In this document: positions 1-8,240 of the stretch, in pieces
Position numbering within the stretch: position 1 is the stretch's first letter
How the letters are laid out: every line of letters begins with the position of its first letter
Virus record (IMG/VR): IMGVR_UViG_3300040856_002179
Coordinates: 1 to 43,938 of that record
Length of the DNA: 43,938 nucleotides
Source: a virus
Direction: 5' to 3' (one strand)
The notes under the pieces: model-generated
What the model saw: the letters and a program-made list of their open reading frames with translations, nothing else
What the model was told of the DNA's origin: nothing
Databases searched by the model: none
Program-made: the position numbers and the translations under genes

Positions 1-1400
1 TGGGTAAGGTGCCGCTTCGCAAACTTACAAGTACTTGTAAGATCCCATATTTGTACGAAGTCTTTGTCCTTTGCCTTTCTTACGCCTCTACCTATACTTT
101 GTATTACCCTAACAAAACTTTTACCAGGCTCAATGAGCACAAGATTAAAGATACGAGGTATATTGATACCAACAGCCGCAACACCATAGGTAGCAATGAC
201 CACCTGATTATCGCCCGTATTAATATCGTCATACGCATCTTTTCTATCCTTTAATTTCACATCGCCTTTAACAAACGTTGATCCTGGTATAAGTTCTTGT
301 AGCATTTCGCCTGCTGAAATTCTGTCTACAAGTATTAGAGTATTGCCTGATTGTTTTACCGTGTTTAATAATTTGCCTATATATTCAATTCTTGCTTTAT
401 TTGTTGTTAAGTATTTTAATTCTTCTTGATAATTGTTGTGTGCTACCGTATCAATAAGTTGTACAATGTTAACATGACACTGCGATAATACACCTTTATC
501 TTGTAATTCTTTTGCTGTGATTTCGCCAATAACTGGACCTAAACTTGCATGTATAGATTCAAACTCAAACTTCTCTTTAGGCACGGTGCCTGTTAGTCCC
601 CAACGTATTGGAGCATTACGTAAGTTGCGTGTAAGAAGATTCTTTAGAACTTCTGCTTTTGCTTGATGTACTTCGTCAACAATTACCGTACTAACACCTT
701 CTAAAAACTCTGCAAGGCTTAATACAGCTTCTCCGTCTTTGTGGCGCTTATCTAATATGTTAAGTGACTGCCATGTGCAGATAGTGTGTGTTTTACCTAG
801 TTGTTTTCTATCTCCAAAATATACACCAACATCTAGTCCGCAGTTGATGTAATCTTCTTCCGTTTGTTCAACTAATGATTTATTAGGTACAATAACTAAA
901 CTGCGCCCATACTTTTCACTCATGTGTGACAATGTAGCAGTTGTAATAGTTTTACCTGCACCTGTTGCAATCTGCTGTAGACTTTGAGGATTGTTTGCAA
1001 AATTGTTGATTGCTTCTACTTGGTAGTCACGTAAAATAATTTCTTCGCCTTCTGCAGGGTGTCCTTTGGGCCAGCATACACCTTGATCAGCCCAATAGCG
1101 TTCTGTAATAGTAGGAAAATTTAAATCAATAGGATGTCTGTTGTCTTCAATGTCTACAATACTTACTTTGTTTTTTTCAAGTACATCCACAATGACGTCA
1201 AGATGATTAACATAGCCTGTACCGCCAATACCAAAAAAAGCAACTTTGCCATCCCAGCGTCCAAGTTTGTACTGCGGCATATATCGTGCATACGGCACAT
1301 CGAACTTGAGAGCATTTGATAACTTTCTCCGTACATCTACATCTAGTCCTTCTAGTTTGATGTTAACTTCATCTTCTATTATAAGTTTACAGCTTGCCAA
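1..1400 (-). CDS. uvsW: UvsW-like superfamily II DNA/RNA helicase, 3' end cut by window edge
   Basis: This is a recombination and replication helicase of the T4 UvsW type, which unwinds branched DNA and R-loops and helps switch the phage to recombination-driven replication. The frame reads open from about 1400 down to base 1. It contains an N-terminal UvsW-like region (IIEDEVNIKLEGLDV), Walker A (ATGAGKT), a DEAH-family box in the form DEVHQA, the SF2 motif WGLTGT, and the C-terminal helicase motifs around VVIATYGVAAVGINIP and QSIGRGVRK. About 466 codons are inside the window; T4 UvsW has about 500, so only the C-terminal tail is missing. There is no in-frame ATG near the N-terminus. A TTG at 1400-1398 is preceded five bases upstream by GGAG, and the next in-frame codon block upstream is closed by a TGA, so TTG is the likely start. 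The start overlaps the end of the upstream gene by 14 bases. Identity is strong; the start is an inference. Confidence 0.93.
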   Translation of the reverse strand, partial: MASCKLIIEDEVNIKLEGLDVDVRRKLSNALKFDVPYARYMPQYKLGRWDGKVAFFGIGGTGYVNHLDVIVDVLEKNKVSIVDIEDNRHPIDLNFPTITERYWADQGVCWPKGHPAEGEEIILRDYQVEAINNFANNPQSLQQIATGAGKTITTATLSHMSEKYGRSLVIVPNKSLVEQTEEDYINCGLDVGVYFGDRKQLGKTHTICTWQSLNILDKRHKDGEAVLSLAEFLEGVSTVIVDEVHQAKAEVLKNLLTRNLRNAPIRWGLTGTVPKEKFEFESIHASLGPVIGEITAKELQDKGVLSQCHVNIVQLIDTVAHNNYQEELKYLTTNKARIEYIGKLLNTVKQSGNTLILVDRISAGEMLQELIPGSTFVKGDVKLKDRKDAYDDINTGDNQVVIATYGVAAVGINIPRIFNLVLIEPGKSFVRVIQSIGRGVRKAKDKDFVQIWDLTSTCKFAKRHLT

Positions 1401-2526
1401 TGTGTCTCCATGACGTTGAATGTGTACGTATCATACCAATGTGTGTATCGTGATATATTTGTAAATCACAATTAAAATTTATAAATGTTTTAACCTGTTG
1501 TGTTGCAGGTAAACTTGTTTTAGAATATACGGTCTTAGGATTAAACCCATTATCTTCTAATAATAGTTTGGGTAACTTATTCTTTTTAATATACACTACT
1601 TTTGTTGTATTGTCTACCCAATTATTTAATTTGTTGTTTTTTATAAATGGGTTTAACATATAATTTTCGTTGTCGCTAGAATCAACTCTAAACAATACAC
1701 TTTGTTCTGCATCGTTTATAACATATTTTACAGCATTATAAAACTCTTTAACTTGTTCATATTCTCTTCCTATGTCTACGCAAACTACAATTCGAAATCT
1801 GTCTAGTTGCATTAGTGCTTCAACAATACTATCTAAAGTTGTAGTAGGCTGAATCAATACTTCAACATCTTTTCTGTTAACAATAGTATCAAGTATTCCT
1901 GTGCAACTATACTTTTTATTAAAAAGTCCAAATTGTTTTTGTCTATCTACAATTTGTAACTCTGACAAATTTGCATCAATATTTGTTTCTAAATTTTTAT
2001 AAACGTTATCTGCATTTGATATAATTTCATTTATTTGTTTGTAATATTCAAGAATAGTGTTTTCAATTTCAAAATTTTGAAACGTGTCAACAATAAGTTT
2101 TATATTTTTTCCACGAGCTTGAAAATAGTGTTCATGCGAGCCTTTACTATGAGAATATTCTTTATGTGTAATAAGTGTTTTTAATTTTTCAATTTTATTA
2201 ATATCTTTTTTACTAAAAGGAAAACGTATTTTAATCCATTGCCAATCTGCTTTATAAGATTCGACAACGATATTTTCAGGATAGTCAACTATCTTAACAT
2301 ACTTACTACGATCTATCTCTCTAATAGGAAGTTGTGTAGGTATAGTGTTGTTAAAACCTTGAATGCTTGCTTCTATCATGAGCTTTGTTACCAATGCATG
2401 TTGCCTATCGGTTAATGCAATGCCTCGTGAGCATTGTTTATGTATACTTTCTAAAATTTGTTTATTCTTGTTTGTAACACCTATATTGTTAACATAATGT
2501 GCTAAAAAATCTTCAACATACTGCAT
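1387..2526 (-). CDS. Conserved phage protein of unknown function, next to UvsW
   Basis: A 379-aa soluble protein directly upstream of uvsW and overlapping it by 14 bases, so the two are probably co-translated. I cannot name it with certainty. The N-terminal region (about residues 20-50, GIALTDRQHALVTKLM) and the segment around 95-165 (WIKIRFPFSKKDI, a short linker, then HYFQARGKNIKLIVDTF) resemble the accessory regions that precede the motor in some SNF2/HARP-type helicases. The C-terminal half has RFRIVVCVDIGREYEQ and VVYIKKNKLPKLLL but no Walker A or DEAD box. It could be a helicase partner or a degenerate helicase. That is an inference from local resemblance and position only. A pair of overlapping sigma70-like promoters lies just upstream of the ATG. 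Confidence 0.75.
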   Translation of the reverse strand: MQYVEDFLAHYVNNIGVTNKNKQILESIHKQCSRGIALTDRQHALVTKLMIEASIQGFNNTIPTQLPIREIDRSKYVKIVDYPENIVVESYKADWQWIKIRFPFSKKDINKIEKLKTLITHKEYSHSKGSHEHYFQARGKNIKLIVDTFQNFEIENTILEYYKQINEIISNADNVYKNLETNIDANLSELQIVDRQKQFGLFNKKYSCTGILDTIVNRKDVEVLIQPTTTLDSIVEALMQLDRFRIVVCVDIGREYEQVKEFYNAVKYVINDAEQSVLFRVDSSDNENYMLNPFIKNNKLNNWVDNTTKVVYIKKNKLPKLLLEDNGFNPKTVYSKTSLPATQQVKTFINFNCDLQIYHDTHIGMIRTHSTSWRHIGKL

Positions 2527-2532
2527 AGTATT

Positions 2533-2570
2533 AATATAGCAAATTATAGCTTAGATGTCAATCTTTTCAA
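2533..2570 (-). promoter_or_regulatory. Two overlapping sigma70-like promoters ahead of the 379-aa gene and uvsW
   Basis: On the minus strand, TTGAAA (2570-2565), a 16-base spacer and a perfect TATAAT (2548-2543) form one candidate. TTGACA (2561-2556), a 17-base spacer and TATATT (2538-2533) form a second. Both overlap the last codons of the upstream gene (stop at 2546-2544) and point at the ATG at 2526. The second would start transcription almost exactly at the ATG. Confidence 0.55.
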
Positions 2571-3389
2571 TGGCATACCTTGAGATATCTCTTCAACGGT
2601 ATATTCAGTCCAGGCATAATCGTTTAGCCATTGTGTTCTATCTGGTGTTTGTGGATACTCTATTAAATTCAAATCATGTCCTGCTACATCATAAGCAAGA
2701 CTACTAGGACCAACAATAGCAGGAACCCCGTTGATGATACTATGTATACCAGGATTACTGCTCCAGCTAATAGTACAAAATACATTATCAAAGCCAATAT
2801 CAAAATCGTCATAACTGCCCTCTATATGTTTTGGTTCTTGTCTTTCTACATAGCGCAACCCACGTTCTATGTGTTCTAATCTACAACGTGGATGTGGTCT
2901 AAATATAATAGTCCTGTCTGTGTGTTTGCGTATTGTATCATATGTTTCTAAAAACCAATTGCTCATGCGAGGCATATCTCGCCATTGTAAACTTTTATCA
3001 TGTTGCCCACATATTAAGATATACTCACCATCTTTGCGCCACGGTTTTACTTCCAGTCCCAAGTCACGACTACGTACACCATCCATACCGCTAGGACCAA
3101 AATAAGCGTCCCTATTAATTCCATTTAATCCTACCTTCCAAGTTGTTCCTCTTTGTATTCCGCCCACTTCTAATACAATAACCTTTTTACCTGTTTTTGT
3201 ATAATAGTCCCAAATAGGTTTATTACCAGTCATGCGTCCGTTGAACAACACGCTCCATATTACAGCAACATCGGCATGCATATCACTATATGTAATAGTA
3301 TGTCCAGCTTCTCTTAAACTATTTTCAAATGCTTCAAAAACAGGCTTGCTGTTTAATGCACCATATTCTTTGAATAAACTAAATCTCAT
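2544..3389 (-). CDS. Kdo-transferase/capsule-synthesis-like glycosyltransferase (paralogue A)
   Basis: A 281-aa protein with the C-terminal half of a GT-B-like transferase of the capsule polysaccharide/Kdo-transferase type. Visible motifs are DTIRKHTDRTIIFRPHPR (about residues 155-172), FCTISWSSNPGIHSIINGVPAIVGPSS (about 208-235) and EYPQTPDRTQWLNDYAWTEY near the C-terminus. The same motif series recurs in the genes at 4844-5779, 5766-7484 (C-terminal part) and 10015-10947, so this is one of four paralogues in the window. The N-terminal half (MRFSLFKEYG, AVIWSVLFNGR) is Rossmann-like and probably forms the other lobe. No signal peptide or membrane segment is seen, so it should act in the cytoplasm. 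The acceptor is unknown. A late-type promoter motif GTTAAATA lies at 3415-3408 on this strand. Confidence 0.72.
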   Translation of the reverse strand: MRFSLFKEYGALNSKPVFEAFENSLREAGHTITYSDMHADVAVIWSVLFNGRMTGNKPIWDYYTKTGKKVIVLEVGGIQRGTTWKVGLNGINRDAYFGPSGMDGVRSRDLGLEVKPWRKDGEYILICGQHDKSLQWRDMPRMSNWFLETYDTIRKHTDRTIIFRPHPRCRLEHIERGLRYVERQEPKHIEGSYDDFDIGFDNVFCTISWSSNPGIHSIINGVPAIVGPSSLAYDVAGHDLNLIEYPQTPDRTQWLNDYAWTEYTVEEISQGMPLKRLTSKL

Positions 3390-3390
3390 G

Positions 3391-3415
3391 TGTAAATACC
3401 TATAACGTATTTAAC
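3391..3415. promoter_or_regulatory. Divergent late-promoter-like inverted pair
   Basis: TGTAAATAC on the plus strand (3391-3399) and GTTAAATAC on the minus strand (3415-3407) form an imperfect inverted repeat between two divergent genes starting at 3389 (-) and 3427 (+). Both resemble the T4 late -10 element TATAAATA. The plus-strand gene also has AAGGA eight bases before its ATG. Confidence 0.45.
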
Positions 3416-3426
3416 AAGGATTAATA

Positions 3427-4248
3427 ATGTCAGACGTAACCGTGGTTTCAACATTTCATAAACCTGTATTAGATTTGTACGGTCAAAGATTTGTAGATAG
3501 TTTTAGTAAAAATGTAGATCCAAAAATTCAATTATTATTATATGCAGAAGATTGTGATCCTAAAACAAATGATAAAAGAATTACAATATTAAATCAAAAA
3601 GCAGAATTACCTAAACTGGTTGCGTTTAAAGAACGTTGGAAAAATGTTCCTAAAGCCAACGGTAAGTGTCCTCCTGAAATAAAAGCAAGGCGTCCAAGAG
3701 ATTGGCACAAAGAGTTTAAATGGGACGCTATAAGATTTGCAAACAAAACATATGCTGTGTTTGATGCAGCAGTGCGTTGTAATACAAAATGGATAGTATG
3801 GTTAGACGCTGACTCTTACATACATAGTGAATTTTCATACAACAATTTTAAAAGATTTTTGCCTGATCGTGCTTGGATGAGTTACTTAGGCAGAGGCAAA
3901 AAATGGCCAGAGTGTGGATTCTATGGTATAAATTTAGAAACAAAAGCAGGTAAAGCATTTCTTAAAAAGTTTGAAAATGTATACGAAGATGCTGAAAATG
4001 GTATTTTTAAAATGGAAGAATGGCACGATAGTTTTGTGTTTGAAGAAGTAAGAATAAAAATACAAGAAAAGTTTTCTGATGTTCCTTATCATAATATCAG
4101 TGGTGACTTGATAAACGGCGAAGGACATCCTATGATTAATAGCGACTTGGGGAAATATTTAGATCATTTAAAGGGCGACAGAAAAAGCGAAGGTAAAAGT
4201 AGGCAAAGAGATTTAATAGTAGAACGCACAGAAAATTATTGGAAATAG
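3427..4248 (+). CDS. GT-A-type glycosyltransferase-like protein
   Basis: A 273-aa protein that begins as a nucleotide-sugar transferase does (DVTVVSTFHKPVLDLYG) and contains a DXD-type metal/nucleotide-sugar site in IVWLDADSYIHSEF at about residues 122-135. It ends with a basic, Lys/Arg-rich tail (KSEGKSRQRD). The fold assignment rests on the N-terminal strand, the hydrophobic strand leading into LDAD, and neighbours that are also sugar enzymes. It is the first of only two plus-strand genes in an otherwise minus-strand island, and its end overlaps the convergent sulfotransferase gene by 13 bases. AAGGA lies at a normal distance from the ATG. Donor and acceptor are unknown. Confidence 0.7.
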   Translation: MSDVTVVSTFHKPVLDLYGQRFVDSFSKNVDPKIQLLLYAEDCDPKTNDKRITILNQKAELPKLVAFKERWKNVPKANGKCPPEIKARRPRDWHKEFKWDAIRFANKTYAVFDAAVRCNTKWIVWLDADSYIHSEFSYNNFKRFLPDRAWMSYLGRGKKWPECGFYGINLETKAGKAFLKKFENVYEDAENGIFKMEEWHDSFVFEEVRIKIQEKFSDVPYHNISGDLINGEGHPMINSDLGKYLDHLKGDRKSEGKSRQRDLIVERTENYWK

Positions 4249-4847
4249 TTTCCGTAATATGTATAATCGTCGCTATAAAAATCTTTTATAAATCTTTTTT
4301 GTTTTTTTGAAATTTTTATTATAGGTAAATTTTTTTTATTACTTGATTTACTTTTTATATCTATAATCTCTGTATCAGTAACATTTTCTATAAATGTTTT
4401 AAATCCTGTGTTTATCTCATTTGTTTTAAAAATATGATCGTAATAAGTTGGATCATTTTTTAAAATTAAAGTTTGCGGAAAAGAATGTCTTTCTAAGTCT
4501 GTATATTTACTTCGTAAATATTCAAAATTGTTTATAAAATCTTGCCAATTAGTAACTTCGTTTTTTATACCGCTTCTGTTTTTTATATGCACTCTGTCTA
4601 AATAACAACTTATAAGTCTTTGAATTGGATTTCTCACTATTGCAACTTTGTAATCTATATTATCAACTAATGCTTTTGAATGATTTTTCCACCACTTATT
4701 ATTTTTAATTAATTCATGTTTTGCTTTATATGTTAAATGTTTATTAAAATAAGTATATCCAATAATACTTACTGCACTAGTAGTGCCGCATTTTCTACTT
4801 ACTGCTAAATGTAAAACCTTATCATTTGGCAATACAATTAATGTCAT
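4236..4847 (-). CDS. Sulfotransferase family protein (Sulfotransfer_2-like)
   Basis: A 203-aa protein with the two PAPS-binding signatures of sulfotransferases: a 5'-phosphosulfate loop VSRKCGTTSAVSII (residues about 16-29) and the 3'-phosphate motif YKVAIVRNPIQRLISCYLDRV (about 78-98). It would transfer sulfate from PAPS to a sugar or other hydroxyl or amine group. The start at 4847 is chosen because its ATG overlaps the stop of the upstream gene (ATGA at 4847-4844), a typical translational coupling; a start 30 bases further upstream is possible but would lie inside that gene. It follows a Kdo-transferase-like paralogue, which suggests that the sugar handled by the island may be sulfated. 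The reaction is family knowledge and the substrate is not known. Confidence 0.78.
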   Translation of the reverse strand: MTLIVLPNDKVLHLAVSRKCGTTSAVSIIGYTYFNKHLTYKAKHELIKNNKWWKNHSKALVDNIDYKVAIVRNPIQRLISCYLDRVHIKNRSGIKNEVTNWQDFINNFEYLRSKYTDLERHSFPQTLILKNDPTYYDHIFKTNEINTGFKTFIENVTDTEIIDIKSKSSNKKNLPIIKISKKQKRFIKDFYSDDYTYYGNYFQ

Positions 4848-5779
4848 TTGCAGTAATCTCTCATATGAGCCCAACACGATCCGTTTTGCAGTTCAACAAA
4901 ATTCCAATGGAACATACTAATTCTTTCTAACCACTGCTCTCTATTAAATTCATTTGGTGTTTCTATATTTTTAAAATGATCGTTTGATACTTCTGCACAT
5001 TGACTTTTGTTTGGATCTGTAATAAATGCATGATACCCTTGTATAATAGGTCCTACTATGCTACTGCTATTGTGATTTACTACTGCCCATGCTTTGTGTA
5101 AATCTGCTTCTAAAGGTCGACCAAAGTCACTTAATTTAACATTTGGTAAGTTTTTAATTCTATTGTATCTATGAGATAGATAACGTACAGCCTTTTTATC
5201 CCCAGGGTGCGGTCTTACAATAATAGGTCTATCGCTGTACTTTCTAATTTTCCTAACGGTATCTATTACCCAATCTTGAATATCGTATGTACCCATACTC
5301 CAGCCGCCGTTGCGTTGTAAACATAAAACTATGTTTCTACCCTTTTTTTGATAGTCTTGTAACTTAATTCCTGTATGGGCACTAATTTGTTTCCATCTTT
5401 TTGGATCTGGTTTGTCATCACAATAATTTCCTACATTAGGAAAAACTCCATTAATACTATACCTTAAATAATGATATGGAGTATTTGCTCTGTTAGCATA
5501 TAAAAATAAATTACTATCAGCTGTAATTACAAAACGATTTTTAGCAATTTGTGTATCTATTACTTTTTGCCTTAATTGTAAATGAGCACCTCCCTTGCCT
5601 CGTTGATGCTGCCATCCTTGTATAATTGCTACATCGCAATCCTGTAAATCGTATCCGTTGTATGCTACTCCGTTGTCTCCTTGTTTTTGAACACCTTGTA
5701 CAAAATTTGTTAGTATAGCATTTTTTTCATAACTGCTATTTTGTTCAGGAACAACTCTTTGATAACTAACTACCTTCAT
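4844..5779 (-). CDS. Kdo-transferase/capsule-synthesis-like glycosyltransferase (paralogue B)
   Basis: A 311-aa paralogue of the gene at 2544-3389. The shared series is seen as VIDTVRKIRKYSDRPIIVRPHPGDKK, then AWAVVNHNSSSIVGPIIQGYHAFI and finally NIETPNEFNREQWLERISMFHW. The Asn-Ser-Ser loop followed by a glycine-containing helix is typical of the nucleotide-sugar lobe of Kdo/capsule transferases. The N-terminal lobe (VVSYQRVVPEQNSSY, DLQDCDVAIIQGWQHQRGK) differs from the other copies, as expected if acceptors differ. The start overlaps the end of the upstream two-domain gene by 14 bases, and the stop is shared with the downstream sulfotransferase start. No membrane segments are seen. Confidence 0.72.
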   Translation of the reverse strand: MKVVSYQRVVPEQNSSYEKNAILTNFVQGVQKQGDNGVAYNGYDLQDCDVAIIQGWQHQRGKGGAHLQLRQKVIDTQIAKNRFVITADSNLFLYANRANTPYHYLRYSINGVFPNVGNYCDDKPDPKRWKQISAHTGIKLQDYQKKGRNIVLCLQRNGGWSMGTYDIQDWVIDTVRKIRKYSDRPIIVRPHPGDKKAVRYLSHRYNRIKNLPNVKLSDFGRPLEADLHKAWAVVNHNSSSIVGPIIQGYHAFITDPNKSQCAEVSNDHFKNIETPNEFNREQWLERISMFHWNFVELQNGSCWAHMRDYCK

Positions 5780-7484
5780 TCAATATACCAAACGCAGTAC
5801 CGTCCATCATTTCTTTTTTTGTAAATTGGCAATAAGAAAGATGTCGCATAAATGCATCCATTTCGTCTTTTGTAGGAATATTTAAGTTTTCTACTTCAGA
5901 TAATTTATCATTACACAAAACACTTGCAGCATTCGGTCCTAATGCTATAGCAGGTTTTCCTAGCATTAGTGCTTCAGTTGCTGCTATACTATTGTAAGTT
6001 ATCATGCAATGCACATCGTCTGCTAATGCTTGTGCCATAGTTTGGTCTGTGACTCTGTTTATACGCTTTGGTTTCATCCGTATTTCAATAGGCCTATCTG
6101 TGTATTTTTTCAATTCTTTGGTAACCATACGTACCCATTCTTCTGGAGTAGGTTGATCCCATAAGAACATTACTTTTTCACTAGGAGGACAAATTAAAAT
6201 TTTTCTACCTTCTGTAAACTTTCTAAATTTATAACCTATACGTCTAAGTCTGTCACCAGGACGATTAATAATAGGTCCTAAATTTTGTAAGTTATTTTTT
6301 GTTATTCTATGCCAACCTTTAGATTTACTTTTGTCATTACCCCAATAACCTGTATCAATACAATAGTATGTTCTGCCTGTATCCCAGCAATGTTGAAATG
6401 CTAATCTTGCTTTTTTACCTACACCTCTAATTACCAACGGCATATCGGAATTTTGCTCACTTTCCCAATCACTAAGTTTACCATCTGATCCAATTGCAAA
6501 TGCTTCTAAGTATTCATCGTATACATAATCACGTGTTTCGTAATTTAAGTCGTCGTTAAAAATTGCAGCAACTCTATGTGTTTTAGTATCTTGGAACTTG
6601 TTCATCATAACCATATCTGCTATCTCCGTTTTGTAATATTTTTGATGTGGGTCTATATTAATTTTTATCAAGTCATCAATTAATTTTTTTTTTGAATCCG
6701 AAACAGATAACTGACTAGTTGTTACAGGACGTATTTCTCTTTCTATATTATCTTTCTCGTTTTTTTGAATCTTATCTTGTAATATTTTTCTTTCGATATC
6801 CAACCATTCTTTATTGTACTCGCAATTATAGTGTTCTGGAAACCAAGGACCACCTTCTGTATAATGTAAGGCACTAGGCACGCCGTCTTTGGGTTCTTCA
6901 TACCAACCTACAAGCCAATTCCATTCATGACTGAGTTTACCAATTTCATGATCTTGTAGCCAACTAAATCTATGAAAGTATGCACCAGTTTTGTATTCAT
7001 CATTAACAAGTTCTGGGGTTAATTTTAGATTACTAGGATGTCCACAATTAATTAACATCATGCTTGACCAGTTTTTTCTAGGATAGTTAAGTTGTTGTTT
7101 ACCATCCATTTTTATACCTTCTTTAGGAGTGTAGTCGTGTTGAGCACACATTAAAGCATACTTGTCATTTCTTTGATCAAACAGGTTTTTAACATCGTCT
7201 AAAAATACAAAGTCGCAATCTATAAACAATGCCCATCCTTTATAACCCATCATACGAGGAACTAAGAATCTTGTAAATGTAAATTCTGTACTAGCCAGTG
7301 CATCAATAGGTCTATTGTACAACCCGGCAGTGCGTAATGCTTTTTGCTTTAATGGAACTACGTTTACAGGTACGGTGGCAGTTTCTCTTATACTCTTTTT
7401 ACAAACTTGATATGCAATGTCTTCTCTGCTATCCCAACCTACATAAATTTTTAGTTCTTCTTCAATCTCGTCGCTCAATGTCAT
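5766..7484 (-). CDS. Two-domain glycosyltransferase: GT-A domain fused to Kdo-transferase-like domain (paralogue C)
   Basis: A 572-aa fusion. The N-terminal part (about residues 8-240) is a GT-A glycosyltransferase: it opens with LKIYVGWDSREDIAYQVC, carries a DXD site in ALFIDCDFVFLDDV at about 106-119, and has a conserved-looking HYTEGGPWF near 208-216. A charged linker (about 240-275) follows. The C-terminal part (about 275-572) is the Kdo-transferase-like unit also seen in three neighbouring genes (KKYTDRPIEIRMKPKR, MITYNSIAATEALMLGKPAIALGP, LSYCQFTKKEM). In this copy the usual RPHP motif reads RMKP, so the His is lost, which may affect catalysis. Such two-headed enzymes usually add two sugars in succession; that role is inferred. 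It overlaps the upstream cytidylyltransferase gene by 23 bases. Confidence 0.75.
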   Translation of the reverse strand: MTLSDEIEEELKIYVGWDSREDIAYQVCKKSIRETATVPVNVVPLKQKALRTAGLYNRPIDALASTEFTFTRFLVPRMMGYKGWALFIDCDFVFLDDVKNLFDQRNDKYALMCAQHDYTPKEGIKMDGKQQLNYPRKNWSSMMLINCGHPSNLKLTPELVNDEYKTGAYFHRFSWLQDHEIGKLSHEWNWLVGWYEEPKDGVPSALHYTEGGPWFPEHYNCEYNKEWLDIERKILQDKIQKNEKDNIEREIRPVTTSQLSVSDSKKKLIDDLIKINIDPHQKYYKTEIADMVMMNKFQDTKTHRVAAIFNDDLNYETRDYVYDEYLEAFAIGSDGKLSDWESEQNSDMPLVIRGVGKKARLAFQHCWDTGRTYYCIDTGYWGNDKSKSKGWHRITKNNLQNLGPIINRPGDRLRRIGYKFRKFTEGRKILICPPSEKVMFLWDQPTPEEWVRMVTKELKKYTDRPIEIRMKPKRINRVTDQTMAQALADDVHCMITYNSIAATEALMLGKPAIALGPNAASVLCNDKLSEVENLNIPTKDEMDAFMRHLSYCQFTKKEMMDGTAFGILNEGS

Positions 7485-8217
7485 TCTCCGTTAATTCTTT
7501 ACCCATCCAAACTTCTATTACTTTGGCATCTTTGTTATCTAGATTGACTGCTTTATGCCACCAGCCGGTTGGTATATCTATGCTATCGCCAGGCACCAAT
7601 AATGTACTGGTTTTTCTACCTTGCTTATCTTCAAGGAACATATTTATAACACCATCAACTACATGCCAGTGTTCACTGCGTTTAAAATGTCTTTGATCAC
7701 TCAATGCTTTACCTTGATAAAATGTAAGTTCTTTTACTTGCCATTCTCCGTTACGATCAAGTACTTTATATTCACCCCATTCACGCTGTGTCACAGGCTT
7801 ATCCCAATTTTTTAATATCCAACTGCTTGAATTTTTCTTATCTTCGCCTCCAACTCCAAACACAAACTCAACATCATTGTATATCATTTCTGGAATGTTG
7901 TCTTTGGTTCTATCACCACCGTTGGCAAAAATAACTTTTGTTTGACTGCCTACCGTAGACAGCACTTGAAATATTGCTCCGCAGGCTGTGTTGTCGTTGT
8001 CGTTAAATCCTATAACTTCATCAACACAATCTAATTCTTTTATTATTGCACAACGTTCTGCAAATGGCATAAATGGCCTACCTTTTTTACGTGTAAGCCA
8101 ATCATCACTATTAACACCTACTACAAGGTGATCACCTAATTCTTTTGCTGCTTTGAAATATGCGATATGACCGCTGTGTAATGGGTCAAATCCACCTGTA
8201 ACTATTACAACTTTCAT
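7462..8217 (-). CDS. Cytidylyltransferase-like domain fused to a mannose-isomerase-type cupin
   Basis: A 251-aa fusion. Residues 1 to about 130 are a nucleotidyltransferase of the glycerol-3-phosphate/ADP-heptose cytidylyltransferase type: TGGFDPLHSGHIAYF contains the HxGH signature, and GVNSDDWLTRKKGRPFMPFAER contains the typical substrate segment. Residues about 143-245 form a cupin of the phosphomannose isomerase type II kind (EYKVLDRNGEWQVKELTF, HFKRSEHWHVVDG, LVPGDSIDIPTGWWHKAVN), with His residues that could bind metal. The protein would activate a small phosphorylated sugar or polyol as a CDP/NDP derivative; the cupin may isomerise or epimerise it. The gene sits directly upstream of the two-domain glycosyltransferase, which suggests that it supplies the donor. 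A late-promoter motif CATAAATA lies only four bases before the ATG. Confidence 0.85.
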   Translation of the reverse strand: MKVVIVTGGFDPLHSGHIAYFKAAKELGDHLVVGVNSDDWLTRKKGRPFMPFAERCAIIKELDCVDEVIGFNDNDNTACGAIFQVLSTVGSQTKVIFANGGDRTKDNIPEMIYNDVEFVFGVGGEDKKNSSSWILKNWDKPVTQREWGEYKVLDRNGEWQVKELTFYQGKALSDQRHFKRSEHWHVVDGVINMFLEDKQGRKTSTLLVPGDSIDIPTGWWHKAVNLDNKDAKVIEVWMGKELTENDIERRD

Positions 8218-8221
8218 ATGG

Positions 8222-8229
8222 TATTTATG
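8222..8229 (-). promoter_or_regulatory. Late-promoter motif CATAAATA four bases from the start codon
   Basis: On the minus strand CATAAATACCAT leads straight into the ATG at 8217. No ribosome binding site is visible between motif and start. In T4-type late promoters the transcript begins about six bases past this element, so the mRNA would be leaderless or nearly so. Confidence 0.5.
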
Positions 8230-8240
8230 TACGCATATAA

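Noticed and set aside
4236-4260. Gene-end overlaps between convergent genes (4236-4248, 10015-10043, 33204-33223) as sequencing errors
   Set aside because: Both frames at each overlap continue into well-supported domains up to the ends, and overlaps of this size are common in compact phage genomes.
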